A stretch of DNA of 64,000 nucleotides. Origin: Nocardia stercoris (GTDB taxonomy: Bacteria; Actinomycetota; Actinomycetes; Mycobacteriales; Mycobacteriaceae). Both the position numbers and the translations under genes were made by a program. This document shows, piece after piece, positions 45,687 through 54,964 of the stretch (positions are counted from its first letter, which is position 1; each line of letters begins with the position of its first letter). The stretch lies in assembly GCF_003696265.1 (NCBI RefSeq), contig NZ_RFFH01000005.1, positions 310,001-374,000 of the forward strand, read 5' to 3'. The notes under the pieces were generated by a model, which was not told the DNA's origin, did not search any database, and saw only the letters and a list, made by a program, of their open reading frames with translations.

Positions 45687-47633
45687 ATGCCCGACGAAAT
45701 ACCCCCGACGGCTCCCGAAGATCCGGCCCCCGAGCCCGGCCGGGCCCGGCGAAAACGACCACCGGTGAATACCGTTGCGCGAATGACCGCTCGTCTGCGG
45801 CCCGGCTCCGCTGAGCCGGCCGGCGGTGCACAGCAGCCGGATGCCGCTGCCGCGACAGCGGCTTCGGTTCCGGTGACGCCGTCGACCGCGGCGGCGACGG
45901 CCGAATGGGCTCGCCCCGGTGCCCCGGTCGTCATACCCGAATCCTTCACCGCGAGTGCGCATTCCGGTATTCATGTGGCGCCGGCACCGCAGCACCCCAC
46001 CGGGCCGGAGTCGGCCTGGCGACTTTCCTCGAGACCGTATGCCCCGATCCCCGGTGGCGGTGTCCCACCGCACCCGCACCCTCCCTATCCGACAATGCCG
46101 ACGCCGCAGCGTGTCCCACGTCGGTCGGAGTCGGTTCCGATGCCGCGTGGCGCGCTGACGGCCGTACTCCTGGCCGGACTCGGCGCGGTGCTGTTCGTGC
46201 CACTGGATCGCCCGGGGATCGGCTGGCTGCTCGCCGGATCGGCGATCGCGGGCGCGGTGTTCCTCGTCGACGGCCGGGCGCGCCGCGCGACACCGCAGGA
46301 CGTCGAATCATCCGGTACGGCAGTCGATTCGGCTGACCGTGCACTGCGCCGGCTGGCACCGGCATGGTGGATCACGATCGCGCTGTGCCTGCTGGGTGTG
46401 GGCGCGTTCCGGGCGGCGGAGTGGTTGTTCGTGCTCTGTCTGCTGGGGGCCGGGGCTGCCGGGTCGCTGGCGGTGGTGCGGCGATCGGTCCACGGACTGA
46501 TCTTCGACCTGATCGCGGTGCCGGTGTCGGCGCTGCGGTCGGTGCCGTGGCTGGGTCGCGGGTTGCGGCGCGTGCGGGAGCGGCGCGTGTCCTCGACGCA
46601 GCGGGTGGGCTGGTCGGTGGTGGCGGCAGTCGCGGTTCTCGCGATCTTCGTACCGCTGCTGGCCGGCGCCGATGCGGTGTTCGCCCGGCTGGTGCACAGT
46701 GTCACGCCGCGATTCGATGCCGCGGCCCCGGTGCGGTGGGTCTTCGTATTCACCGTGGCGGCATTGCTCGCGGCCGGTGCGCTGTATCTGCTGGCGGGAC
46801 CGCCGCGGGCGGCGGGGGAGACGGATTCTGTTGCGGGGCTGCTGGTTCAGCGGCGGTGGTCGCGGCTGGAGTGGGGTCTGCCGCTGGGGACCTTGACCAC
46901 AGTGTTCATGGTCTTCGTGGCGACGCAATTGGCGGCGCTGTTCGGCGGCAGCGACTATGTGCAGCGCACGGCGGAACTGACCTACGCGGAATACGCGCGC
47001 AGCGGGTTCTGGCAGTTGTCGGCGGTCAGCCTGCTGGCCCTCGGTGTGATCTCGGCCGTACAGGCATGGGCCGCACAGGAATCGACGTGGGATCGGCTGT
47101 GGCTGCGGATCGGGGTCGCGGCGGTGGGTGTGTTGACGCTGGTGATCGTGGCCTCCGCTCTGCACCGCATGTGGACCTACCAGCAGGCGTACGGATTCAC
47201 GGTGTTGCGGTTGCTGGTCGAGGTGTTCGAACTGTGGATCGGGCTGGTGTACCTGCTCGTGCTGGCCGCGCTGGTGCGGCTGCGCCGGACCTGGGTGCCG
47301 CGGGCCGCGGTGGGTGCGGCGGCGACGACCCTGTTGGGCCTGGCACTGGTGAATCCCGAACGCCTTGTCGCCGACCGCAATATCGACCGCTGGCTGTCCG
47401 GCACGACCGTCGAACTCGGTACCGGTTCCAGCGCCCGCGTGATCGAACAGAACCTCGATATCGACTATCTGAGCACGTTGTCGCCGGATGCCCTGCCGGC
47501 TGTCGACCGACTGCCCGAGCCGCAGCGCAGCACGATCGCCGCCGCGATCCGGGCCGGTCTCGGCGACGAGGACGGCTGGCAGGATTGGAACCGATCGCGG
47601 TCGGCCGCCGCTGTGCGGGGCGATCGCGGGTGA
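45687..47633 (+). CDS. DUF4153/DUF4173-family multi-pass membrane protein
   Basis: A 648-residue protein: a disordered Pro/Ala-rich N-terminus of about 150 residues, then about ten to eleven transmembrane helices (from GALTAVLLAGLGAVLFV to TWVPRAAVGAAATTLLGLAL) and a C-terminal soluble part (NPERLVADRNIDRW ... IDYLSTLSPDALPAV). The WRRLW-like and NPERLVADRNI features fit DUF4153/DUF4173. ATG 45687 follows GGAGG, 82 nt after the kinase. Function unknown, but it is probably co-transcribed with the two-component system. Confidence 0.78.
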   Translation: MPDEIPPTAPEDPAPEPGRARRKRPPVNTVARMTARLRPGSAEPAGGAQQPDAAAATAASVPVTPSTAAATAEWARPGAPVVIPESFTASAHSGIHVAPAPQHPTGPESAWRLSSRPYAPIPGGGVPPHPHPPYPTMPTPQRVPRRSESVPMPRGALTAVLLAGLGAVLFVPLDRPGIGWLLAGSAIAGAVFLVDGRARRATPQDVESSGTAVDSADRALRRLAPAWWITIALCLLGVGAFRAAEWLFVLCLLGAGAAGSLAVVRRSVHGLIFDLIAVPVSALRSVPWLGRGLRRVRERRVSSTQRVGWSVVAAVAVLAIFVPLLAGADAVFARLVHSVTPRFDAAAPVRWVFVFTVAALLAAGALYLLAGPPRAAGETDSVAGLLVQRRWSRLEWGLPLGTLTTVFMVFVATQLAALFGGSDYVQRTAELTYAEYARSGFWQLSAVSLLALGVISAVQAWAAQESTWDRLWLRIGVAAVGVLTLVIVASALHRMWTYQQAYGFTVLRLLVEVFELWIGLVYLLVLAALVRLRRTWVPRAAVGAAATTLLGLALVNPERLVADRNIDRWLSGTTVELGTGSSARVIEQNLDIDYLSTLSPDALPAVDRLPEPQRSTIAAAIRAGLGDEDGWQDWNRSRSAAAVRGDRG

Positions 47634-47724
47634 ATCGCTGCCGCCGGGAGTAGTGGCCGATGTGAAACCTGCGCCAGCAGCGCGCCGGGGTCGATCGGCG
47701 GCGTGGTGGCGCCGGTGACCGGGG

Positions 47725-48732
47725 TCAGCGTGACGGTGGAGTCGGCGAGCGCCGGTGCGACGGTGCCGGAGTCGGCGCGGCCGGTGTGTCGCCTGGTGGC
47801 AGCCACGGCGGAGCCAGGTGCGGGGAGGGCGCGGCCCAGTCATGGTCGTGAGCGGTCCGTTCGGCGACCGCGAGGAATTTCGCGACCGGCTCGGTGAGCG
47901 GTTCGTCGCGCCACGCGACACTCCACGGGTAGTAGGGCTGGATCTCCAGCGGCCGGTGCACAGGAATCCCGGCTGCCGCGTATCGCGTTGCGTAGCTGTC
48001 GAATTCGAGAAGGTAAGCGGGCCCGGCGGCTCGCTGCAGGGCGGCCAGGCAATGACCGAAGGTGCCGGGATTGCCCAGCCAGCGCAGCGGCAGGCCGGTG
48101 TCGTGCTCGAAGGCGGTCAGATAGTGGCCGTGCGCGTTGTAGAGCCCGGATTCCGGTCCGTCAGCGAAGACTTCCAGCGGACGGGAGTGCAGTGACGCCT
48201 GCGGGCGGGGCGGATCGGCCGGACGTCCGACCAGCTGCAGGGGCTCCAATCGGAGCAGGCGGGAACGCCACCCGGCAGGATGCTCCGCGATCATGGCCGG
48301 TGTGATCCGGAGGATCGCGACGTCGAGCCGGTCGTCCAGCAGTGCCTCCAGTTGCCGGATGCTGTCGAGCGCCCGCTCGACGATCCGGATCCCCGGATAC
48401 GAGGTCGCGAAGTTGTCGGCGACGGTTCGGCTGGTCTGCAACTCGAAGATGTGCGCGATGCGGACCGAATCGGGCGCGTCGGGGCGATGGCCGATCCGGG
48501 CGGCAAGCGACAGCATCTCGCGGGCATCCGCCAGAACGTTCTTCCCCCGCGGCGTCAGCGTGACATGGCGGCTGTCGCGTTCGAGGAGCGGGCCGCCCAA
48601 CTGATCCTCGAGCTTGCGGATCTGTTTGGACAAGGCCGGCTGGGTGATGAACAGCTTCGCCGCGGCCCGGCCGAAGTGCAGTTCCTCGGCGAGAGTCACG
48701 AAGTAACGCAGTTGCCGCAGATCGAGGTCCAT
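47725..48732 (-). CDS. LysR-family transcriptional regulator
   Basis: A 335-residue LysR regulator with the helix-turn-helix in LRQLRYFVTLAEELHFGRAAAKLFITQPALSKQIRKLEDQLG and an effector domain that is rather divergent, with a Pro/Ala-rich tail after residue 300. It is divergent from the alpha/beta hydrolase gene at 48878 and probably controls it and the following SDR. ATG 48732 follows AGGAACAGG. Confidence 0.9.
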   Translation of the reverse strand: MDLDLRQLRYFVTLAEELHFGRAAAKLFITQPALSKQIRKLEDQLGGPLLERDSRHVTLTPRGKNVLADAREMLSLAARIGHRPDAPDSVRIAHIFELQTSRTVADNFATSYPGIRIVERALDSIRQLEALLDDRLDVAILRITPAMIAEHPAGWRSRLLRLEPLQLVGRPADPPRPQASLHSRPLEVFADGPESGLYNAHGHYLTAFEHDTGLPLRWLGNPGTFGHCLAALQRAAGPAYLLEFDSYATRYAAAGIPVHRPLEIQPYYPWSVAWRDEPLTEPVAKFLAVAERTAHDHDWAAPSPHLAPPWLPPGDTPAAPTPAPSHRRSPTPPSR

Positions 48733-48877
48733 GCCTGCCTGTTCCTGCGGTCCGGGGCGGTCCGCAACCAAGTCACCTGCAAGTATGCCCGCCCGGTTAT
48801 CAATCGGTGCGCGATACGACTTGGACGCGCGCCGGGGCACGGTGGTGAAGTGGATCCGGGCGCGAAAGGGGACCGAC

Positions 48878-49678
48878 ATGGCGCAGGATCCGACACCGGT
48901 GGTGTTCATTCACGGGCTGTGGCTGCACGCCACCAGCTGGGGGCCGTGGCTCGACCGTTTCCGGGCCGCCGGGTACGCTCCGATCGCCCCCGGTTGGCCC
49001 AACGAGCCCGACACCGTCGCCGAGGCACGCGCCCATCCCGAGGCGGTCGCCGACATCGGAATCGACGACGCTGCAGACCATTTCGCCGCGATCATCGCTA
49101 CCCTGCCGGAACCGCCGATCATCGTCGGCCATTCCTTCGGCGGCCTGCTCGCCGAGAAACTGATGGGTCGCGATCTCGGTGTCGCGGGTGTGGCGATCGA
49201 TCCGGCCCAGATCAAGGGTGTGCTCCCGTTGCCGCTGGCGCAGTTGCGCGCCGGCCTGCCGGCCCTGGGCAACCCGGCGAACCTGCATCGGGCGGTATCG
49301 CTCACCAAACAGGAATTCCGCTTCGGCTTCGGCAACGCGGTCAGCGAACAGGAGTCCGACGAGCTGTTCGACACCTGGACCGTGCCCTCACCCGCACGCC
49401 CGCTGTTCCAGGCCGCGGCGGCGAACTTCGTCCTGCACTCCCAGGCGGCGGTCGACACCGACAACTCCGAACGTGGCCCGCTGCTACTGATTTCGGGCCT
49501 GGAAGACCACACCGTCCCGGATGTGGTGACCCGCTCGACGTTGAAGCAGTACCGCGATTCCACCGCGGTCACCGAACTGCGGCAGTTCGAAGGCCGCGGC
49601 CACTCGCTCACTATCGACAGCGGCTGGAAGGAGGTCGCGGACGCGGTTCTGGACTGGCTGGCGGACAAGGGATTCTGA
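48878..49678 (+). CDS. Alpha/beta hydrolase
   Basis: A 266-residue hydrolase with a complete triad: Ser86 in VGHSFGG, an Asp in SGLEDHTVPD and His242 in GRGHSLTID. The oxyanion segment is FIHGLWLHATSW. No signal peptide. ATG 48878 follows AAAGGGGA. It lies 20 nt upstream of the SDR gene, likely one operon controlled by the divergent LysR. Substrate unknown (an ester, lactone or similar). Confidence 0.87.
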   Translation: MAQDPTPVVFIHGLWLHATSWGPWLDRFRAAGYAPIAPGWPNEPDTVAEARAHPEAVADIGIDDAADHFAAIIATLPEPPIIVGHSFGGLLAEKLMGRDLGVAGVAIDPAQIKGVLPLPLAQLRAGLPALGNPANLHRAVSLTKQEFRFGFGNAVSEQESDELFDTWTVPSPARPLFQAAAANFVLHSQAAVDTDNSERGPLLLISGLEDHTVPDVVTRSTLKQYRDSTAVTELRQFEGRGHSLTIDSGWKEVADAVLDWLADKGF

Positions 49679-49698
49679 CCCCGACGAGGAGCGCGGCT

Positions 49699-50484
49699 GT
49701 GGATCTGGGACTCACCGACACGCTCGCGGTGGTAACCGGCGCGAGCCGGGGTATCGGCCTGGCCATCACCCGCACCCTCGCCGACGAGGGCGCGATCGTC
49801 GTCGCCGCTGCCCGCCACGCCGGTGCCGACCTCGCCGAGCTGGCCGGCACCGGGCGCGTCCATCCGGTCGAGGTGGACCTGTCCACCTCTACCGGCGCTG
49901 CCGAGCTGGCCTCCGCCGCAACGAAGTTCGGTACCGCGGCATTGCTGTTCAACAATGTCGGCGGCGTGACGGCCCGGCTGAACGGGTTCGCCGACATCAG
50001 TGACGAGGCATGGGTGGCGACCATGAACCTGGATCTGCTCGCCACGATCCGCGTGACCCGAGCCCTCCTGCCCGGCATGCTGGACGCGGGTGCCGGCAGC
50101 ATCGTCACCATCAGCTCGGTCAACGCCAAACTGCCCGACCCCACCGTCATGGATTACAGCGCCGCCAAGGCCGCCCTCACCAACTTCAGCAAAGCCTTGT
50201 CGAAACAGGTGGGCGCGCAAGGTGTTCGGGTGAACACCATCAGCCCCGGCCCGGTCGCGACCGACCTGTGGCTGGGTGCGCAGGGTGTGGCCCGCACGAT
50301 CGCCGCCACCGCGGGCGGTGATCCGGCGGACGTCGCCCGCACCGTGGCGGAGCGGACCGTGACCGGGCGGTTCACCCGTCCGCAGGAGGTCGCCGACCTC
50401 GCGGTATTCCTGTCCAGTTCGCGGGCGGAGAACATCACCGGTTCGGACGTCGTCATCGACGGCGGAATGATCACCACACTGTGA
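49699..50484 (+). CDS. Short-chain dehydrogenase/reductase (classical, FabG-like)
   Basis: A 261-residue SDR with the cofactor motif VVTGASRGIGLAI, NNVGG, the catalytic Ser-Tyr-Lys in SSVNAKLPDPTVMDYSAAKAAL, and the C-terminal SGSDVVIDGG-like ending (TGSDVVIDGGM). GTG 49699 follows GAGGAG. It is probably an oxidoreductase acting with the preceding hydrolase. Confidence 0.88.
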   Translation: MDLGLTDTLAVVTGASRGIGLAITRTLADEGAIVVAAARHAGADLAELAGTGRVHPVEVDLSTSTGAAELASAATKFGTAALLFNNVGGVTARLNGFADISDEAWVATMNLDLLATIRVTRALLPGMLDAGAGSIVTISSVNAKLPDPTVMDYSAAKAALTNFSKALSKQVGAQGVRVNTISPGPVATDLWLGAQGVARTIAATAGGDPADVARTVAERTVTGRFTRPQEVADLAVFLSSSRAENITGSDVVIDGGMITTL

Positions 50485-50544
50485 CACCGCAGGGTGCCGA
50501 TCTCGGTCGGCCGCCGACCACATCCCGAGGTGGAGGAGCACAGC

Positions 50545-50851
50545 ATGCCCGAGCGCGAGACTCGACGAATGACGATCGGCGACTTTCTGATTCGCCGTCT
50601 GGCGGAGGTTTCGCGCAGGTCACCGCCGCACACGCCAGGCTTACGCCACGGAATGCGGCTGCCGAGATCGACCGGCTGATCTGCACGACGCCATGTCGGT
50701 GTCCAACGACACGTTGATCTTCGTGGAATCGATCATGGATCGCTTCGATTCCCCCGCCGCGATTGCGGCCAGCAGCAACCGGGGAGCCGAACTCGACTAC
50801 GGACCGCGTGGTCCCCAACACGAAGAAGGCGCCCAACTCCGGCCCGCGTGA
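50545..50851 (+). pseudogene. Remnant of a thiamine-diphosphate-dependent 2-oxoacid decarboxylase
   Basis: Only fragments remain. An intact GGAGGAG ribosome binding site and ATG 50545 lead into TIGDFLIRRLAEV, the usual N-terminus of indolepyruvate/2-oxoacid decarboxylases. A shift of frame then gives FAQVTAAHARLTPRNAAAEI DRL, an internal block, and a second shift gives LIFVESIMDRFDSPAAIA and ELDYGPRGPQ, the C-terminal end. About 300 bp is left of a gene that is normally about 1.6 kb. The family assignment is by recall of homologs and fits all three fragments in the right order. Confidence 0.65.
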
Positions 50852-50869
50852 TCGGGTGAGTGGCGCCGT

Positions 50870-51451
50870 TCAGGCCGACCCGACGCCGGCGGTCGCGGTG
50901 AGCGCCTTCAGGTTCCGATAGGTCTCGTCGACGACCGTCGCGAACTGGCGCGGCGCGTCCTCGTCGATCCAGTGGGCGAACGCCACGGCGAAGACGGTTA
51001 CCGCGGTCTGCGCGGCCAGCCGCGCCGTGTCGGGGTCGACATCGCGGCGGGACAGTGTCGCGGCCAGCGATTCCGCGAGCATCGCGACCTTGAGGAGTTC
51101 GCGTTCCCGCAGCTCGGTGTTCGCGGCGATGACCTGGTTGCGCAGGCGCGGGCCCTCGGGTTCGTCGCCGAAGACCGCGCCGGCGCTCTTGACGGCCTCG
51201 ACGGCAGCGTCGAGCGGCTCGACGTCCTCGGGCACCGCCTCCAGTGCCGCCACCAGCAGGCTGTCGAGCTTTTGCTGACCCCAGAACAGCACTTCGCGCT
51301 TGTCCGCGAAGTACCGGAAGAACGTGCGCTGGGTCACCCCGGCGTGGGCCGCGATCTGCGCAACCGTGGTCTGGTCGAAGCCGTATTCCGTGAACAGCTC
51401 GATCGCGGCCTTGATCAGCCGTCCTTGCGAGTCCGGCACCCAGCGTCCCAT
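50870..51451 (-). CDS. TetR-family repressor, divergent from NAD-epimerase gene
   Basis: A 193-residue TetR regulator with the helix-turn-helix in IELFTEYGFDQTTVAQIAAHAGVTQRTFFRYFADKREVL. The ATG at 51451 has TAGAAT 6 nt upstream on its strand, so it appears leaderless. Two related 19-bp inverted repeats between it and 51530 are likely operators; the first abuts its own -10 box, which suggests autorepression. Confidence 0.9.
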   Translation of the reverse strand: MGRWVPDSQGRLIKAAIELFTEYGFDQTTVAQIAAHAGVTQRTFFRYFADKREVLFWGQQKLDSLLVAALEAVPEDVEPLDAAVEAVKSAGAVFGDEPEGPRLRNQVIAANTELRERELLKVAMLAESLAATLSRRDVDPDTARLAAQTAVTVFAVAFAHWIDEDAPRQFATVVDETYRNLKALTATAGVGSA

Positions 51452-51457
51452 GGTCGG

Positions 51458-51463
51458 ATTCTA
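51458..51463 (-). promoter_or_regulatory. -10 box, leaderless TetR gene
   Basis: TAGAAT on the minus strand ends 6 nt before ATG 51451. Confidence 0.5.
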
Positions 51464-51466
51464 CGT

Positions 51467-51515
51467 GATGACACATGCTGACATCGCTGGTACGGTGATG
51501 TCACAAGCTGACATC
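51467..51515. promoter_or_regulatory. Paired TetR operators
   Basis: GATGACAcatgcTGACATC (51467-51485) and the perfect inverted repeat GATGTCAcaagcTGACATC (51497-51515) lie 30 bp apart between the divergent TetR and epimerase genes. Confidence 0.75.
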
Positions 51516-51529
51516 ATGAGGAGGACACC

Positions 51530-52462
51530 ATGCGCGTATTCGTCACCGGGGCATCGGGCTGGATCGGCTCGGCACTCGTCACCGAACTGCTCACCCACGG
51601 CCACACCGTTGTCGGCCTCGCCCGCTCACCCCGATCCGCCGCCGTCCTGACCGACCTCGGGGCCGAGGTCGTCCGCGGCACCATCGACGACGTGGGCGTC
51701 GTGGCGGCCACTGCCGCCGCCAGTGACGGCGTCGCGCACCTGGCCTTCCAGCACGACATCGCGTTCACCGGCGGATTCGAGCAGGCCGCGACCGCGGATC
51801 GCGCTGTCGTCGACGCCGTCGGCGCCGCGCTGGCCGGCTCCGGCAAGCCGTTCACGATCGCCGCGGGTCTGCTCGGCCTCGCGCCCGGCAAGCGCGTCAC
51901 CGAGCGCGACGGACACGAAACCGTCGTCGTCGAACCGGGCCACCCGGCCGCCGGTCCCGCGCTGCGCCGCGCGAATGCCGAAGCGGCACTTGCCCTGAGC
52001 GCACACGGCGTCCGCTCGTCGGTGGTACGCCTGTCGCCCACGGTGCACGGCCGGGGGGACCAGGGGTTCATGGCGACGATCGCCCGCATCGCCCGGGATG
52101 CCGGGTTCGCGGGATATCTCGGTGACGGCGCCAACCGCTGGCCCGCCATCCATCGTTCCGACGCGGCTCGCCTGTTCCGGCTCGCCCTGGAGGAAGCGCC
52201 GGCCGGCGCGACACTGCACGGGTGCGGCGAGGAAGGCGTGCCGATGCGGGCCGTCGCGGAGGCCATAGGCCGGCAGCTCGACGTGCCGGTGCGATCCGTC
52301 CCCCCAGCCGACGCCGCCGCGCACTTCAGCTGGATGGCGACGTTCATCGGCCTCGACGCCCCGGCGTCGAACACCGAGACGCGGAAGCTGCTGGGCTGGG
52401 AGCCGACCGGCCCCGGGCTGATCCAGGACCTGGACGCAGGATGCTACACCGACGCGGCATGA
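51530..52462 (+). CDS. NAD(P)-dependent epimerase/extended SDR
   Basis: A 310-residue extended short-chain dehydrogenase. MRVFVTGASGWIGSALV binds the dinucleotide; HLAFQHD and WPAIHRSDAARLFRLALE are family features. The usual YxxxK active site is not apparent (GPALRRANAEAAL occupies the place), so it may be an atypical member. ATG 51530 follows AGGAGG. Controlled by the divergent TetR through the two operators. Confidence 0.85.
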   Translation: MRVFVTGASGWIGSALVTELLTHGHTVVGLARSPRSAAVLTDLGAEVVRGTIDDVGVVAATAAASDGVAHLAFQHDIAFTGGFEQAATADRAVVDAVGAALAGSGKPFTIAAGLLGLAPGKRVTERDGHETVVVEPGHPAAGPALRRANAEAALALSAHGVRSSVVRLSPTVHGRGDQGFMATIARIARDAGFAGYLGDGANRWPAIHRSDAARLFRLALEEAPAGATLHGCGEEGVPMRAVAEAIGRQLDVPVRSVPPADAAAHFSWMATFIGLDAPASNTETRKLLGWEPTGPGLIQDLDAGCYTDAA

Positions 52463-52510
52463 GAGCGTGGCGGTTTCGTCATCGGGGCCCGGCCGTGAAA
52501 CTCTGAGCGC

Positions 52511-53890
52511 ATGGCGACTCAAGCAACGGTGTTCGACGCAATCATCGTCGGAGCGGGACAAGCCGGCCCGCCGCTGGCCGGCCGGCTCGTCGAGGCCGGG
52601 CAGACCGTCGCCGTGGTGGAGCGCAAGCTGATCGGCGGTACCTGTGTGAACTCCGGCTGCATACCCACCAAGACGCTCGTGGCCAGCGCGCACGCCGCAC
52701 ACGTGGCCCGTCGCGGCGCCGACTACGGCATCAGCACCGGAGAAGTCGTGGTCGACATGGCAAAGGTGAAGGGCCGCAAGGACGATATCGTCACCGCCGA
52801 CCGGAACGGTGTCGAGAACTGGCTCGAAGGCATGGACGGCTGCACCCTGCTGCGCGGGCACGCCCGATTCGTCGATCCGCACACGCTGCAGGTCGGTGAC
52901 CGGCGGATCACCGCCGCACGGATATTCCTCAACGTCGGCGCCCGGGCCTCGACGCCCGACATCCCGGGATTGGCCGACGTCGACTATCTGACCAATGTCG
53001 GCATCCTCGAACTCGACTCGGTGCCCGAGCATCTGGTCGTCATCGGGGGCAGTTACATCGGGCTGGAGTTCGCCCAGATGTACCGCCGGTTCGGCGCCGA
53101 GATCACCGTGATCGAACGCGGTCCCCGCCTGGCACCCCGCGAGGACGACGACGTCAGCAGTGCGATCGAGGACATCCTGCGGCGCGAGGGGATATCGATT
53201 CACCTGGGCGCCGACGATATTCGCGTATCGCGGAACGGTGGCGACGTGGCGGTCACCACGCGTGCCGACGGGCCGGTGGTGACCGGATCACATCTTCTGG
53301 TCGCGGTCGGACGCGTGCCCAACACCGACGACCTGGGGCTGGACGCGGCCGGAGTGGCCACGGACGCACGGGGTTTCATCACCGTGGACGATCAACTCCG
53401 GACCACCGTCGAACACATCTGGGCGATGGGCGACTGCAACGGCAGGGGAGCGTTCACCCACACCTCGTACAACGACTTCGAGATCGTCGCGGCCAACCTG
53501 CTCGACGGTGAACCACGCCGGGTCACCGACCGCATTCCCACCTACGCGCTGTACATCGACCCGCCGCTGGGCCGCGCCGGCCTGACCGCGGCCCAGGTAC
53601 GGGCATCCGGGCGAAAAGCGTTGGTGGGCAAGCGCCCCATGACCCGGGTCGGGCGTGCGGTCGAAAAGGGGGAGACCCAGGGCTTCATGAAGGTGGTGGT
53701 CGACGCCGAGACCCACCGGATTCTCGGCGCCGCGATCCTGGGCGTCGGGGGCGACGAAGTGGTGCACTGCCTCCTCGACCTGATGGCCGCCGAGGCGCCG
53801 TACACCACCATGACCCACACCGTGCACATCCATCCGACCGTCGCCGAACTGGTCCCCACCATGCTCGAGGAGCTCGAGCCACTGGAATAG
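52511..53890 (+). CDS. Flavoprotein disulfide reductase (mercuric-reductase-like)
   Basis: A 459-residue FAD-dependent pyridine nucleotide-disulfide oxidoreductase. FAD binding is in DAIIVGAGQAGPPLAGRL, the redox-active disulfide is CVNSGC, the NAD(P) site VIGGSYIGLEFA, the second FAD motif IWAMGDCNG, and the dimerisation domain ends with HTVHIHPTVAELVP, with the base His. It lacks the N-terminal HMA domain and the C-terminal Cys pair of true MerA. Substrate unknown. Confidence 0.88.
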   Translation: MATQATVFDAIIVGAGQAGPPLAGRLVEAGQTVAVVERKLIGGTCVNSGCIPTKTLVASAHAAHVARRGADYGISTGEVVVDMAKVKGRKDDIVTADRNGVENWLEGMDGCTLLRGHARFVDPHTLQVGDRRITAARIFLNVGARASTPDIPGLADVDYLTNVGILELDSVPEHLVVIGGSYIGLEFAQMYRRFGAEITVIERGPRLAPREDDDVSSAIEDILRREGISIHLGADDIRVSRNGGDVAVTTRADGPVVTGSHLLVAVGRVPNTDDLGLDAAGVATDARGFITVDDQLRTTVEHIWAMGDCNGRGAFTHTSYNDFEIVAANLLDGEPRRVTDRIPTYALYIDPPLGRAGLTAAQVRASGRKALVGKRPMTRVGRAVEKGETQGFMKVVVDAETHRILGAAILGVGGDEVVHCLLDLMAAEAPYTTMTHTVHIHPTVAELVPTMLEELEPLE

Positions 53891-53941
53891 GTTGCGTCAC
53901 AGTGCGTCCCGGGTGGCCTCCGCCGCAGGCCGGCACGTCCT

Positions 53942-54838
53942 TCAGCCGTCGTAGGTCACCGCCGCGAACGTGTGCCGGGCGTTTCCACCGAGGGGCTGCC
54001 GGTCCGCGGCCGGTGACCACGGGAGCACCGTGCCGTAGCGAACCAGCTCGCCGTAATGGGCGGGATTCACCGGCTCGAGGGCCAGGTCGACGAGTGCGAC
54101 CGCGGCCTGGGCGGGGGTGGGTGCGCCGGACACGTCCCACCACAGGGCCGAGGTGGGGGTGTTGATCATGCCGGGACAGGTGGCGGCGACGAGAATCCCT
54201 CGGGCCCGGTCGGTTTCGCGGCGTTGCGCGGCGAGGGCCCGCACCGCCGCGACCTGGCCGATCTTGGACGGGATATTGACGAAGCCGGGCCACGCCCCGG
54301 CACGGGCGCTGCCGTCGGCCACCGCGTCGACCCAGCGCGCGACCTCCCGGTCGACGTCGTCGAGCGAGGTCAGGACGTCGAACCGGTCGTGCAGGACCGG
54401 TGCGAGCTGATGTAGGGTGCCGAGCGAGCTAGCGACCACGATCAATCGGCCGCCGTCGCGCAGCACCGGCGCGAACGCCCGCAGCAGCCGGGTGGTGCCG
54501 AAGTTGTTGACCTCGGCGTACTCTCGCACGATCGCGCGCGGGTCGTCGTCGGGGCCCACCCGCATGACAGCGTTGCCGAACACGATGTCGACACCGCCGT
54601 GCCGCGCGACCAGCAGCTCCGAAAGGCGTTCGGCGCCCGCCGGATCGGCGACATCCAGCAGTTCCCCGCGCACCTGCGCGCCGCCCGCCGGTACCGTGGC
54701 CACCGCGGTGGTCACGCGGTCGAGATCGCGGCCGGTGAGATAGACGGTGTCGCCGGGATCCATCCGCTGGGCCAGCAATTCGACGAGCGCGAGACCCAGC
54801 CCCTGGGTGGCGCCGGTAACCAGTGCGACCCTGCTCAT
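53942..54838 (-). CDS. Short-chain dehydrogenase (carbonyl-reductase-like)
   Basis: A 298-residue SDR: ALVTGATQGLGLALVELL, FGNAVMRVGPDDD, VASSLGTLHQL and, in place of the usual YxxxK, a region NIPSKIGQVAAVRALAAQ with Ser-Lys, resembling carbonyl reductase-type SDRs; TCPGMINTPTSA follows. Start 54838 has GAGGAGG upstream. It is divergent from a LysR gene. Confidence 0.85.
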   Translation of the reverse strand: MSRVALVTGATQGLGLALVELLAQRMDPGDTVYLTGRDLDRVTTAVATVPAGGAQVRGELLDVADPAGAERLSELLVARHGGVDIVFGNAVMRVGPDDDPRAIVREYAEVNNFGTTRLLRAFAPVLRDGGRLIVVASSLGTLHQLAPVLHDRFDVLTSLDDVDREVARWVDAVADGSARAGAWPGFVNIPSKIGQVAAVRALAAQRRETDRARGILVAATCPGMINTPTSALWWDVSGAPTPAQAAVALVDLALEPVNPAHYGELVRYGTVLPWSPAADRQPLGGNARHTFAAVTYDG

Positions 54839-54921
54839 TTCGCCTCCTCGGTGATCATCTTTCGCGGCAGTTCCGGTGTGGGTATCAAGGTCACGCCTCG
54901 ACGTTAGAAGCGGACCGGTCA

Positions 54922-54935
54922 TGTCGAAAGCGACA
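54922..54935. promoter_or_regulatory. Candidate LysR box
   Basis: TGTCGaaagCGACA, a perfect 5-bp inverted repeat, in the 126-bp region between the divergent SDR and LysR genes. Confidence 0.35.
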
Positions 54936-54964
54936 GAAATTCATCTGTGGTATGCGTAAACGTC

